Part shown: positions 26,361 through 38,102 of the stretch, one piece after another
Layout of the letters: every line of letters begins with the position of its first letter
Numbering within the stretch: position 1 is the first letter of the stretch
Source of the DNA: Toxoplasma gondii ME49
Lineage: Eukaryota; Apicomplexa; Conoidasida; Eucoccidiorida; Sarcocystidae
Assembly (NCBI RefSeq): GCF_000006565.2
Contig: NC_031473.1
Coordinates: 1,841,441-1,905,440 of the forward strand
DNA length: 64,000 bases
Reading direction: 5' to 3'
Program-made: the position numbers and the translations under genes
The notes under the pieces: model-generated
The model's input: the letters and a program-made list of their open reading frames with translations, nothing else
Told to the model about the DNA's origin: nothing
Database searches by the model: none

Positions 26361-29300
26361 TTATTTGTCGAGGTATTTGGTGTCGAGTCCGAGCTGCTTC
26401 ATCGCTTTGCGGTAGTTGTCTTGGTTTCTCATCAAGATCTGCTCAACAGGTCCCAGAAGGCGCTTGAAGCTCTTTCTGTCCATGTACGCGACTTGAACAT
26501 GGCTCTTCGCGACGACTGTCGCCGCGCGCGGCTGGTCTTTCAGCAGCGCGAGCTCTCCGAAGAAGCCCCCCTTCTTGTACTCCATCACAACTTTGTCGTT
26601 CTTGATAGCCTCCGCTGCTCCCTCCAACAGAATGTAGAAAGTGTCTCCTGTCTCCCCTTCCTTGATGATCACGTCGCCGTCCTCGTACGTCGCCGTCCGC
26701 AGCGCATCCGACAACTTTGACCGCTCGTACGGATCCATGTCTTCCAAGATGCGCACCTGAATTTGAATTCGCCGAAAACGAAAGAAGGGCAAATTGGGGT
26801 CGACTAAACGACAGTCGCACGCAAGAATGCACTCAAACGGTTGAAAGAACGAAAAAGCTGAAATTCCCTGAAAGAGACTCATGCGCGTCTTCCACTCGAG
26901 AAAAAGCACCGCCCACAGATTTCGAAAAAGGAGCCATCCTCGCCACGAACATGAAAACGCAGTTCACAGTTTAGTTCCGGGCAGCAGTCTTTGCCGTGCA
27001 TGCAGTTCGCCTGCAGTGTGTACAGAGCCCCACAGGCCGCCCAGAACTGTGGACAATACGAACGCATCCACGTGATAATGAGCGCATCGCTTTCAACAAA
27101 GATTTAGTTCAGTACACAGTTTTCGACAGAGATAAACGTAGACGTTTCTCTACCGTTGGACGCGACGCAGTGAACAACACAGCTGTCAGGAAAGGAACGG
27201 AGAGAAGCGGGGAAAGGCTTCCACGCATGCACAGGCTGTTTGCAGATTCGACCGAAGCTTCCACTGAGTGCGCAAACTCTCGCTTCCGTTTACTAATCAC
27301 CTCTACACCCAGAGAGACACTCTGCTGTATATATATATATATAAAGAAATACGTACCTGCCCACATCCATATGCGCATACGCACACATACAGAGGAGACA
27401 GGCAGACACAGGCGTAGCAAATTTGTAGACACATACGGATATAGGCATGCAGAGGGCCGCCTGTCCTCACCCCCACCGATTCATAACTACAGTAAATAGA
27501 CGGACAGACAAGTAGCTAAACACAGATGCAGGCATGTGCAGAGGCAGGTGACTGACTATTAAGATACCCACCTCCATACATATGCATATACGTAGGCATA
27601 CATACATATTCCACATATATGCATACATATACATATATATATATATTTCTTACCTCCTTGAGGGATTCTTCAAAGATTTCGCGTTTTTTGGCTGCTGCGT
27701 CCCGAACGATGTTGGTGAAGGAGTCTCGGTCGAGAGCCCAGAGGAGCATGTCGTCGGCAGCGATGACTGTCGCTGCACGCGGGGCGTTGTACATGAGAGC
27801 CAGTTCTCCAAATGCGTCGCCTGGATGCATCTTGCAGAGAAACTTGTTCTCTTTCTCTCCAGGAAACTTTTTCATCACGTCCACTTCTCCCGTCTCGATC
27901 AGGTACAGCCGGTCTCCGTCGTCGCCTTGACGAATGATCACCGTCCCCTTCTTGACTGAAACTTCTTGAAATGCGTTGATCACAGTCTCTAAATCTTCAA
28001 TGTCCAGAGACTGAAGCGCAAACACAGATGCATGCCTTTACGTCTGCGCGATACTCACGTGGACGTACACCGACGCCGAGAACGCCCGACAAACGCACAG
28101 ATCTAGACGTCGACACAACACACGTACGTATGAGCACACAAACGCGTAGTCCAAAAAGTGTACACAGACACACATACATTCATATATGCATATATGCATA
28201 TATGTATGTATGTATGTAAATATGTATGTAAATATGCATGTATGTAAATATGTATGTAAATATGTATGTATGTAAATATGTATGTATGTGTTGAAGTTGA
28301 ATGCCGTTGTTTCGCGACATGTAAGGAACACGTCACATGGAGAATGTCTCGAACCTGAAACAGCTCCTGTCAAAAAAAGGCAACCTTCACCGGCGTGCAT
28401 GCTAGGCAAATCCGCTCCTTTCGTCTGCATGTCTCCGTTGCACTTTTCGCGCTGTGACTCTTCAAAGTTTAGCGTTGAGGAACACTTACGCTGAAAAGGA
28501 AAGAGCTTTCAATGACCTTGGTGATACGCTCCTTCTGCTCTGCGGTCTTGGGGTATACCTGAAACGCATGCACAGCGCATGCACCCCCGGCCGCTATGTC
28601 TATGCGCCTGGACAGTGCGAGGGGCGGCGACTCCGTTATTAACTCGCCAGAGCGCGGAGACAAGAAGCTCCTCAGTCGCCAAAGGTTGTGGGAACAACGC
28701 ACATTTCGACTGCGGAGAACCATCCCGCATGAACAAAGAAGGTGACAGCCGCCTACACGGAAGAAACTGCGCTGAAAAACGCCGTCGGACATCCTCCACT
28801 TGGAGCTACTTCCTTCACACAATTACGTCCATCACTCGTCGTCCACATTCACAGTCGCACGTGTAAACGCAGGCAGTCGAGAGGGTCTGTTCTTTAACTC
28901 AGTGAAGCAGTACCCGGCTTGGTTCTCTGTACCACACGCTTTAACACTGTAATGTTTCTTCGTCGTATCTTGTGTCGCGGAGACAGTCAGAGATGTAAGG
29001 AGACAAAACAGCGGAACGGAGGGAAGCAAGAGACGGGCAAGAAGCACGGCGCGGCAGAGGCGCGAGGCCCAGCTGCATGTGCATGCACGGAAAAACCGAA
29101 GGTCCGTGACAAATGTGGAGGACAAGGAAACGATGCATGTAAGAACACGGAGGCTCAAACGCCAGAGAGGTTTACCGGAGCCACGAACTTCTTGCGTTTA
29201 TTCCACTCGCCGTACGCCTCTGCGCTGACCGACTGGCGATTCTTCGCGCGCGACATGTACGCCTCGCTCGGCTGCATGTACAGACATCCCAGGTGCGACG

Positions 29301-29492
29301 AAAAAGAGCAGCGTGAGTTGAGGACCAAGCAGGATTTTCGCTTCCTTTCCACGCTGAAAAGCTCCTTTCCTCTACAAGTCTCACTACGCAGAAGCATGTC
29401 GGTGGAGACATCTACATTCTGGTGTACGTACCTCCATAAAAGCGTATGTATATATATACATATATATACATATATATGTACATATATATACG

Positions 29493-29526
<34 letters not shown>

Positions 29527-31736
29527 GGTATATATATGCAACTGTAAGTTCGGGGGTGTTCGTGTTGGCAAACGTGCGAAACATGCGGCAACTCCTCCAC
29601 GTCTCGACCCGCCGTCGTGGGTAATCGCCTAAACGAATAAAAAAGGGAAAGGCGTCTGCATCGGCTCTCATTGAGTGGACGCTGCCGTACCTGAGGCATT
29701 TCTTCGACGACGTCGTCATCCTTTTCGTCTTCGGTATCAAGATCGTCTTCCGTCACTGTGATAAAGAAAACGCATGGAAAGCGTGGATGCCATTCCCCAC
29801 ATAGAAAGTCGGCAGGAAAACTCTGGCGACAAGAGCGACGAGGCACCCGATGATATGCAGCGGCCAAGACACCGAAGAATCGGACGACAGAAGCAGAGAG
29901 GGGAAGCGTTCACGAGTGTGTGAAAGGCAAGTTCTGGACAAATGGCATGTCAAGAGTCGGACAACAGTATTGTTTGACGAAGCCACCCCTGCGCAGAGCC
30001 TCAACACGGTCCACACCGCAAGCGAGAACACAGTGGTCCACAGCAACTGAGGCTGGTCTCAGGCGGCACAAGCATTGAAGGAGAGCTGCGGAATACGCAG
30101 ACTGAACGCACGGCTCGGACATGCCAGCGAAGAAGAAAAACACCTCACAGAAGAAGTGAACAGGAGAAGGGCACGGACCACAACTGGAGTGAGAACAAGT
30201 TCTCCCGTGTGGTTGTTTTCGAACAGCTCGGGTCCTCTGGCCAGCTGTACAAACAGCACGACGTGAAAGGTTTTCCCTCCACGTTCTTCGTTGCTGCTGT
30301 GGCTTTTCTCTGCACGCGTTTGGACTCTCCCGAATCTCCCCTTCCACCTTCCTGCGACCCCAGCAGACGGAATCAGAGGTAAACGCCGCCTTCTCTTCGA
30401 CGCCGAAGAAGGCTCAACAGGGCGCAAACTGAGGGCGAATCTAACCATACACAGCCGAGGCATTCTGCTGCACCCCCCAGAGAACTATGCTCGTTTCAAC
30501 GCCGCTTTGCCGTGTCGAGAGTCTACAGAACTCGGCGCACAACAGAGAATACTTACATTGAGGGACGACCGTCGAAGAGTTCGAGGAGGCGGCTTTGGAT
30601 CCAGAGGCCTTCTGACCGGAAGACGAACTGCCGGTTGCTCCCTTTCCCTTGCTCCCTTTCGTCACGACTGGTGCTGCCAGCGAGACCTCGTTAACAATCT
30701 CCGCCTTTTGGCTGCAAGCGCCCCCACAGACACACGGAGAGCCTCAGTTAAATACCCCAAGCGTTTCTAGAAGTAAAAACGAGTTGAACGAACGCACGCG
30801 ACGATATTGACACTGACTCGACAGTCCCCTGCACAGGCAACGCCTTTCAGTTGGAACCACCACGTCACGGTCGAGTGGATGTACAGCTGAGCGAAGAAGG
30901 CTCGGTCGGGGTCGGTGTTCTCTGCACAGCGTGTCGAACCCCCGTGACGTAATTCTATGGAGCACCAGGGTGGAGCGGAGGCGTCGAGACCAGCAGGAGG
31001 AATCAACGCATGCATGCCCAGCATCAAGGCGGATAAAAGGGTATGAGTCGCTGTCTATGCATGTCGACAAGAAGTCTGGGGAAAATGCGAGTGTCCGTGT
31101 CCATACGTCCCCGCAAAGGTGACGCGCCTCTCCAACGCGTTTCTGTTTTTCTTTGAAATGTACGTCCACGGAACACAGTGTGTCCATGGAAAGCCGGACT
31201 TTCTCTTGTGAGACGCTCATTTGCGTGTAAGCAAACTGGTGTGTGCACAGAGACGGGAGTTGCATCGAGAGAGAAATGGAGTGTCACGACGCAAAAAGGA
31301 AACGCTAAAGAGAGTCTGCAGCACGCACACAGAGTCCGTACTGACGCATGTGTAGGGGCTGCGTCCGAATGCTGAAACAGTCACTTTCAACACAACGAAA
31401 AGTAAAGGCGCCGGGTCTCCCAACAACATGTGGTACTCCACCGCAATTGACCTAGTAGAAGTACGGTGGATTGACACAAGGCAGCAGACGAAAAGGGGAG
31501 CGTTCGACACGCTCCTGCACAAGAGCGCGAGACGTCGCGAAGCAGCGGGCGTGACCGACGGAAATCTACGTGTCGTGACAGCTGCGGGGAGCTGGAGAAC
31601 CGTAAACAGTAGAACCTGAACGGCGGTTCGCCGCGCGTGTGACGGGGAACGGCTCCGGCGACCAGGGGCTGGACATGTGTGCAGAGAGCACCTGACAGTC
31701 GAGGCGATGAACTTACCATTCACAAACGTTACCCAT
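26361..31736 (-). CDS. PKA-R: cAMP-dependent protein kinase regulatory subunit (seven exons, 385 aa)
   Basis: Binds and inhibits the PKA catalytic subunit and releases it when cAMP binds. Exons 31736-31717, 30711-30557, 29755-29691, 29271-29176, 28558-28490, 28010-27654 and 26756-26361 all have GT-AG borders and sum to 1158 nt, an exact 386 codons with stop. The N-terminus MGNVCECQKAEIV is a myristoylation signal (Gly2) with likely palmitoylated Cys5 and Cys7, so the subunit should anchor at membrane; T. gondii PKA-R is reported to be acylated in this way. Residues 48-80 are Ser-rich then acidic. Exon 4 holds the inhibitory substrate-like site RQSVS at residues 92-96. Two cyclic-nucleotide-binding domains follow (about 136-254 and 255-372), with phosphate-binding cassettes FGELALMYNAPRAATV and FGELALLKDQPRAATV, both keeping the Glu and Arg that contact cAMP. 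No Dimerisation/docking domain is evident at the N-terminus. Confidence 0.97.
27577..27648. repeat. TA/ATACAT microsatellite directly at a PKA-R splice donor
   Basis: On the minus strand this array begins within a few bases after the donor GTAAGA of exon 6 (exon end 27654). Intron between exons 6 and 7. Confidence 0.9.
28173..28290. repeat. TATG/TAAATATG microsatellite in a PKA-R intron
   Basis: Tandem TATGTATG and TAAATATG units in the intron between exons 5 and 6. Confidence 0.9.
29446..29542. repeat. TA/TATACATA microsatellite in a PKA-R intron
   Basis: Alternating TATATA and TACATA/TATG units in the intron between exons 3 and 4. Confidence 0.9.
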
Positions 31737-34700
31737 TTTGCGAAAACGATACGCGGAACGTGGCGGGCAAAAAGAAGCAGAAAAAGGGGACACGCCGAGG
31801 AGGGAGAGGAAGGAGGGAAAACGTTGAGGAGGCCGAGAAACGTGGCAGGAGAAAAGTGACGACAGTGCAGGAGCTAAGAGAAATTGCGAGAGAACCGAGG
31901 AAAGGAAGGACTGTCAGAAAGAAAACAAACGCGAGCTAAACAGCGTGGCGCGTAACGGAAAGGCTGCAGGTCACAGACATGTCCGTTCGCGGACCTCGAA
32001 GTTCGCAGGCGCGATCGACGCTGGAAATGAGAGCGACTTTTGTCGCGCGCGCGACTATGTAAGCTGCTAAGCGGCTCTGTGTCGACCAGCCTTTTCTCGC
32101 TCGCTGAAGAGAGTCGAAAAAAAGAGGGCGGGAGAAGGACGTGCTCTTCTGCTGCCGGGCGAAACGAAGCGAAGAACTTGGACTCGCGTTGCAGCTGCTA
32201 CGGGGTGTACGTAGACCGGAGGGTGGAAAACGCGCGACTGAACAAAGTAAGACGGACGGACGACAGCATATCAGAAACAACAGAAACCTTCGAGATGAAG
32301 GGCTGGAAGGACGAAAGCGCGACAGCAAGACCAAAAAAAGCGGGCTGCTCGGGTAAACAAAACCGCAAACGGGCACTTGCTCCGCTACCTACCAGGCGAC
32401 GCACTCAGCTGTGCATTGGCCGACATTCCGGGCGCTGCACCTGAAAAAGAAGCTGCGCAAGAGCGCGACGCAGCAGGCCGACCAACAAGCCGCCTCAACG
32501 TGTTTCGGCCGAGGAAGTATGTAGTTCTGTGTAGTGAGACGGAAGCGGAGACCGCAGCGGGCACACGTTCACACTTTTGACGGTTGGGGTAAAACACGAC
32601 GGCGGGTGTTTCTCTGCTCCTTCACGCCTTGTGGGAAGGAGCCTTGCGGACGTAAGTCAGCTGAGGTCGCGAGGTTTACCTTCGTGTGCCTCCAGTCCTC
32701 ACAACCTGCCCGAGACGGGGCGAAGCGCACAGAGAGGATGTTCCATGGATAGATAGAAACCGTGTGGGACTCGCTCTCTGTGGGCGGACGGGGACTTCCA
32801 CTTTTTTTCACACGAATAGAGTCGGCGCAAGTCGGTGTTCAGTGAACGCCACGCATGAACTGGCGCTTCATCGTTCAAGCGCATTTCCTCGGAGGTGCCG
32901 TCGCCGGTAAAAATGCTGTGCAAGAGGCACCTCGCAGAGCAGCGCATGGAAATTCGAGTTGTGTTTTCTTTGGAGTGTTGTGGTTCACAGTTAGAGCGCT
33001 ACGAAATTCCTATGTTTCACTCCAAGTTTTCGAGCGATTTAGTACTCGACAACGCAAACAGAGGAGACACCTGTCGCGGCAGTGTTGCCACTTGGAAGAT
33101 TCGTAGGTTTCAGCGGAAGCATCTGCCTGGTCCATCGCGCATGTTAACGTCAAAATGGTTTCAATGTAGCTTCACTAAACAGTGAGGATGCGGTCGCTGC
33201 TAGCACCCGTGCTGCTGACGGTCTGTTTCCTGGCAATGATCGCACAGTCTATACCTCGGTGCGGGTTTTGGGTGCAGTTAGGAGCCACCTAGCGGTCCGG
33301 TGAAGTTACGACCATAGACTTCAGACCGCTTTGTTGACAGTATTCTAAAGGTTTTTGCAAGGAAAGTGTATGCTGAGTTCTTACTGGTGTGGGTACCGGC
33401 ATTCATAGCACGTATCTCGATACCTGAAGTGTGTGCAGGGCACGAGCTAAAATTTGGGGTTCCAGAGCAGCCGCCGTAGCGCCGGATGAACGATCCAGAG
33501 TTGGACGAATCAACCCACACGCGTAGCATATGAGACCTGATTTTAGAGAGTGGCGTCGTTGGGGTGTGAGCCGCAGAGCGGAGCAGGTTTGTAATATTCA
33601 TCGTAGAAGATGACTGTCGCTACACCCGTGCAAACGGTGAGTTAGGGGTAGGGAGGAGTGACGGTTCGCTGGTCATAAGAGCGTTTTGAGAGGAAGTCAT
33701 CTCGACTGAAGTACAGAATCCGACCTAGCGCATCTTTTATGCGTGGTACAGAGGTGGCAGGCGCCGCTTGCCTGATGTACTTCTCCGCTTCAGGTGGAGA
33801 GGCACATCCGGTTCCTTCGAGGTTACAGGTTGTTTCCTGCATGTATTTCGTATCATACTTTGTGAACGATATAGACTCCTTATTGATGAAGCGCAGCGAA
33901 GACAGGAGCATCGTAAGGCTGCTAGCCGGTCAATTGGTGCCCCCGTCAGCTCCACGATGTTTTAAAGGGGTTTCAAAGTGGTAGAGCCAGCGCCGTCAAC
34001 TAATACTGCTTCCTGAAAGGATGACAACCCAATGTGGATCTCTCGGCATCATCGAGTACCAATACAAAGGCAATTTATTCGAGCAACACTGGCGTGTTTA
34101 GCTCTTGATGTGCCATTGTAGACTGGTTGGTAGCTGCGCTATGCCGTGGAAGATGAGTCAGCGAAGAAAAAGACCGTAGATCCGGGTCAATTCACAAAGC
34201 ACTCTGACTATTTCTTGGACACTAACTCGCTGTTGGGCAAACAGTTCCAGATTCAAGTTATTGAGCTCGGGATGCCCTTTTCAATTTACCCTGTTGGGTA
34301 GACAGTTCCAGATTCAAGTTATTGAGCACGGGATGCCCTTTACGATTTACCGCCTTAACGGGGAGCTTTAACCTCCCTGTTCGAATATCCTCACGACAAC
34401 GGAGGATGTGTGACGTTGAAAGGAAGCATTGTATTCTTGAGTAGTCCGGTGAAAATCAGCACGGGAATTGGCATGTTCCGCTCTTAAAACCTTCTAAATT
34501 TTGACCACACGGTTGAAATTGATTTTCCATCACTCCCGGTGCCTTGTACGTACTCGAATATGTTTCTTGTCTCAGAGGCAGCACAGTTTCTTGCGGCTGT
34601 CTTCGGAACGTATAGGGTGAGCGTTGTGTCGACTGCACTTTCTGTGGCCAGAATCCCCATCAGTTGTTCTGAGCGTAGGATCCCGAGCTCTTTTGTGATG

Positions 34701-37700
34701 CACAACGCTGCCACAGTGTCGCTTCTTCAAACTGTGACGCCTCAACTTAAAGGGTCAAGTTGGCTATGTGGCGCTGCTGTACGAATCCGTTACTGGAGTC
34801 AGTGTGTATAGCGAGCCCACGGTGCCCTACTTACATCTTTTTAGGAACTCTTGCCGGGAACCACGCATCAGTGCACGCCGTATAATACGTGAAGAAGCGT
34901 GCTGGATATCCAAATATGACGTTCTCGCTCACCATTCGCCACGCACACGACCGGCAACTCGATTTCTGCGCGGTCAGATGCTTCCCAAGGTGTTGTACCT
35001 CTTGTGGTCCTATTGCAATTTTGAGCCGTCACTGTCATTTTACGCGACGCTGCGTTAATGCAGTTTCCTGTTATTTCCCTCCAAATAAAGGAGACGGAGT
35101 GCTGATTCGCTCTAGTCGGTTTTGATGAACATAATATGCTGGAGTCCGCAAAAAGTAATTATGAAGTAAGGATACTGACACCTACCCAGTGCTAGGAAGT
35201 TAAAAAAATCCTTCAACAAGCGTACCTGAAAAACGATGCAGCGTCGACTACCGCTTTACTTTTGAGCGTTATGGCCCTACTATGGACTAGGCTCAATTGA
35301 TTGAAGCACTCCCTTTAGCATGCAGGTGTTTGCGGTCGTCAAAAACCCATCGCAGATGTTCAGAATCCAATTCAGTTCCCGATAGAAGCGCATGTACATG
35401 ACAAAGCTCACCCGATTCCACTGTGCACTGAAATCGAAGCCAGGATACTCATGGAATGGGACAGTAAAAGGAAAGATTAAGTGTCTTGAACACACGATCT
35501 TTCACTAACGATCTCATGCTGGTGCCGCTTCGTTGCAGCTAGAAACGTAGCGAACTGAGAGGCCAACGACGCCGTATGCGACATTTCCACCCTCAGCTGC
35601 ACTTGGAGCTGATAGCCGACAAAGATCTTACGAACGCCGAAAGGAAGTGAAAAAAGTTTCTTTCTCCGGTGAATTCGCCTGTCTGTTTTCCTGTGAGCGG
35701 CCACTGTACATTTCGTGGTTCGGCGACCAAGTCGATGGGTGCCCGAAACTCCGGCAAACCCGTTTGCTTTTCTCTCGGATCCTCATGGTGTCACGAAACT
35801 CTTCTTATTTGCATCTGTTGGCAGCGCTGCTGAGAGCGATGGCACCTGCAAGGGTCCCGCCCTTCGATTTTTGGCAGCAGCAAAGGAAGAACGATTTAGT
35901 GAGTGCAACCTGTGAGGCATGAGGAGCAGCGTACAAAAGGGGAGTTCATGCTTGGAGACGATGAGAAACAGGCTTCGGGAAAGAAACAGAACGAGCAGAT
36001 TTGGTGGTGATCGTTGCGCCTCGGGTAAAACAGCATCGGTGTGCCTTTTGTGCGGGAGTTAAGAGAGGGTGAAGTGTTACTGGGCACGAGTGCGTCTGCG
36101 TGTGCCACGCTGCCCCATTCACTTCAACCGTTGAAGCAGCGCGATTTATTCATAAACGAGCAACGTTCGGCGCTGACACTGCCACCGGTAGTGCAGCAGA
36201 CCCATAAGACACTGGCTGCCGGTAGTGGCACTACATGGTTGCGGGGGAACACGTCACAGTAAACTTTCCCTGTGTGGTGTCGTAGAAGTTGCGGCAACGT
36301 ATGCTTCTCTCGTAGTTGCTGTGCACGCTTCAAGCGAACTACCAGCAAAGCCCTGCAAAAGAGCACGAAGCTGTGAACACAGTACGAGGGTCTCATGGGA
36401 CTGAATCGAACGTATTTATCCTCCATCGGAAGGCAGTCTCCTTCCTAATATTGGTATGCACGGAGTACACGGACTGGATTTTTGTTGTCCTAGCAATTCA
36501 GGAGCTGGTCTGACCGCCAACAGGAAATCGCTTAAGGGGGTAAAGGGGACCATGCTTTGTTTCGTAAGCGCAACCGTGACGGTCATTTCAGTGGAGGATT
36601 TGAACTAAGATGAGTCTGACAGCTTAACATCGACCAGTGGACCCATGAGGCAACGTGCTACCCAGGGGCTGCCTAGGACCGAACAGGCCAACTGGCGCTG
36701 TGCAGATCGAGGCTCTAACACAGAGTGACAGCAAGTGCTTGCTTTTGCCTTCAAAATCCAAAGCAAATCGTACCAATGAAGCTGTCTCTTACGTTCTCCC
36801 CGTGTTTACTTTCGGGTCACCAGTGGAAAGCAACACTTCCAGTCCACAGAGCTGTTACCGTGCCCTGCACTTGTTGCCTAGGCTGTCGTGGGATAAAACA
36901 GATGGAGTCGCCTTGGATGACGCCCTGCTCTTTCAACAGACAAAGGCGCCCGCAGAACAGCTTCTCTTTTGGCAGCCTTTTCAAAAAGAGACCGCATTCA
37001 GGGAACAAGAGGTCGCGTTAGTTCCTGGGAAACGACTTCCGAATCCCAGTCCTTGTACGGTTTGCACCTACGTGACGCGGCATGTTGTCCACCGTAAACC
37101 CCGTTTCATGCAAAATCTGAAAACCGCCATGGAGTTCTTCCGAGTTTGAAGAGCAGTCAAAGACGCGACACCACTGAGGCAGAATGGTCCGTTGTGGCGC
37201 TGGTCGCGCGCTTCTTTCCGTGCTGCGACTATTCCAAGGTACACGTAGAGTGAAGAGAAAAGCTTTCCTTTCCGCCCTGTGTACTGGTAACCCGGCTTGG
37301 ATAACGGAGAATTTTCTGGAGAACGGATCGGCAGATTGTGAAGCCAGCATGACGCTCATTCCGTACCTCCCCTGGTTCACATGTGTCGTGGGTTTGCTTC
37401 TTCCAGAGGTACCGACATTTCCGTTTCTCTCAGCCAACTCGCCGCCACCAGCATTCATTCGACGTCCAGCCCAATGTTTTTACAAACACACGCTCAACCA
37501 AACCTTGGCTGTGATTCTGGGCACCAACTTGACGGTCATAAAGAGTTCAAGAAGGCGGGAGCTTGGATGCATCACGATGCGGTCATAAACTTTCGCATGC
37601 TGCTTCTCGCAGCGTGTTTTTCTCCCTCCAGCTACCGCCGGCTACACGACAAAGGTAAACTGGGAAGACAACAGCATGTAAACCGTCCCAAAACGGACTC

Positions 37701-38102
37701 GCTATCTGTTCTTAGCTCTCGCCTCGTACAGGAGAAAACATGGAAAGAAATAAGCGTCGGTGGCAAGGCGTTTCTCCGTTGCCACGGTCACCGACACCTG
37801 ACAAGGCACGCGGTACAAGCACCCTGTCTTCTTTCCCAGCCCAGCGCGTTGGAATTTAGCGCGACACTGTTCGAAAAACAGTCGAAGTGTTTCCTGGCGG
37901 ACACTACCCCCTTTCTCTCTCTTGTCCTACCGACTGTTCCGATCTGTTACACCTCTTCAGAGCATCAGTTGAGGATCGCTGTTTCGGCTACGCCAAAAGC
38001 TCGACCTCAAACGACACATCCCCTCCTCTCTCCGCGTCGCTCTCGTTGCTTTCCTCTCGTTTTTTGCATGCCGACGCTCAACCAACCACGGCGCTACGTA
38101 AC
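31737..38102. promoter_or_regulatory. Divergent intergenic interval between PKA-R and the SNARE gene
   Basis: A 6.4 kb gap between two outward-facing start codons. 31.7-33.2 kb is GC-rich and probably holds the PKA-R promoter and 5' UTR; from about 33.2 kb the sequence becomes less GC-rich and loses coding character. Short open frames occur (for example about 36.66-37.15 and 37.38-38.27 kb, plus strand) but none shows a domain, codon bias or splice structure I can support. The last kilobase probably contains the SNARE 5' UTR. Confidence 0.45.
34230..34351. repeat. Two tandem copies of a 61-bp unit
   Basis: Units 34230-34290 and 34291-34351 start CTGTTGGG and end ATTTACC; they differ at about five positions. 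No flanking gene or mobile-element signature is visible. Confidence 0.9.

Noticed and set aside
28028..29571. Frames of Tyr/Ile/His/Cys repeats (YIHIYIYI)
   Set aside because: Translations of TA/TATG microsatellites in PKA-R introns.
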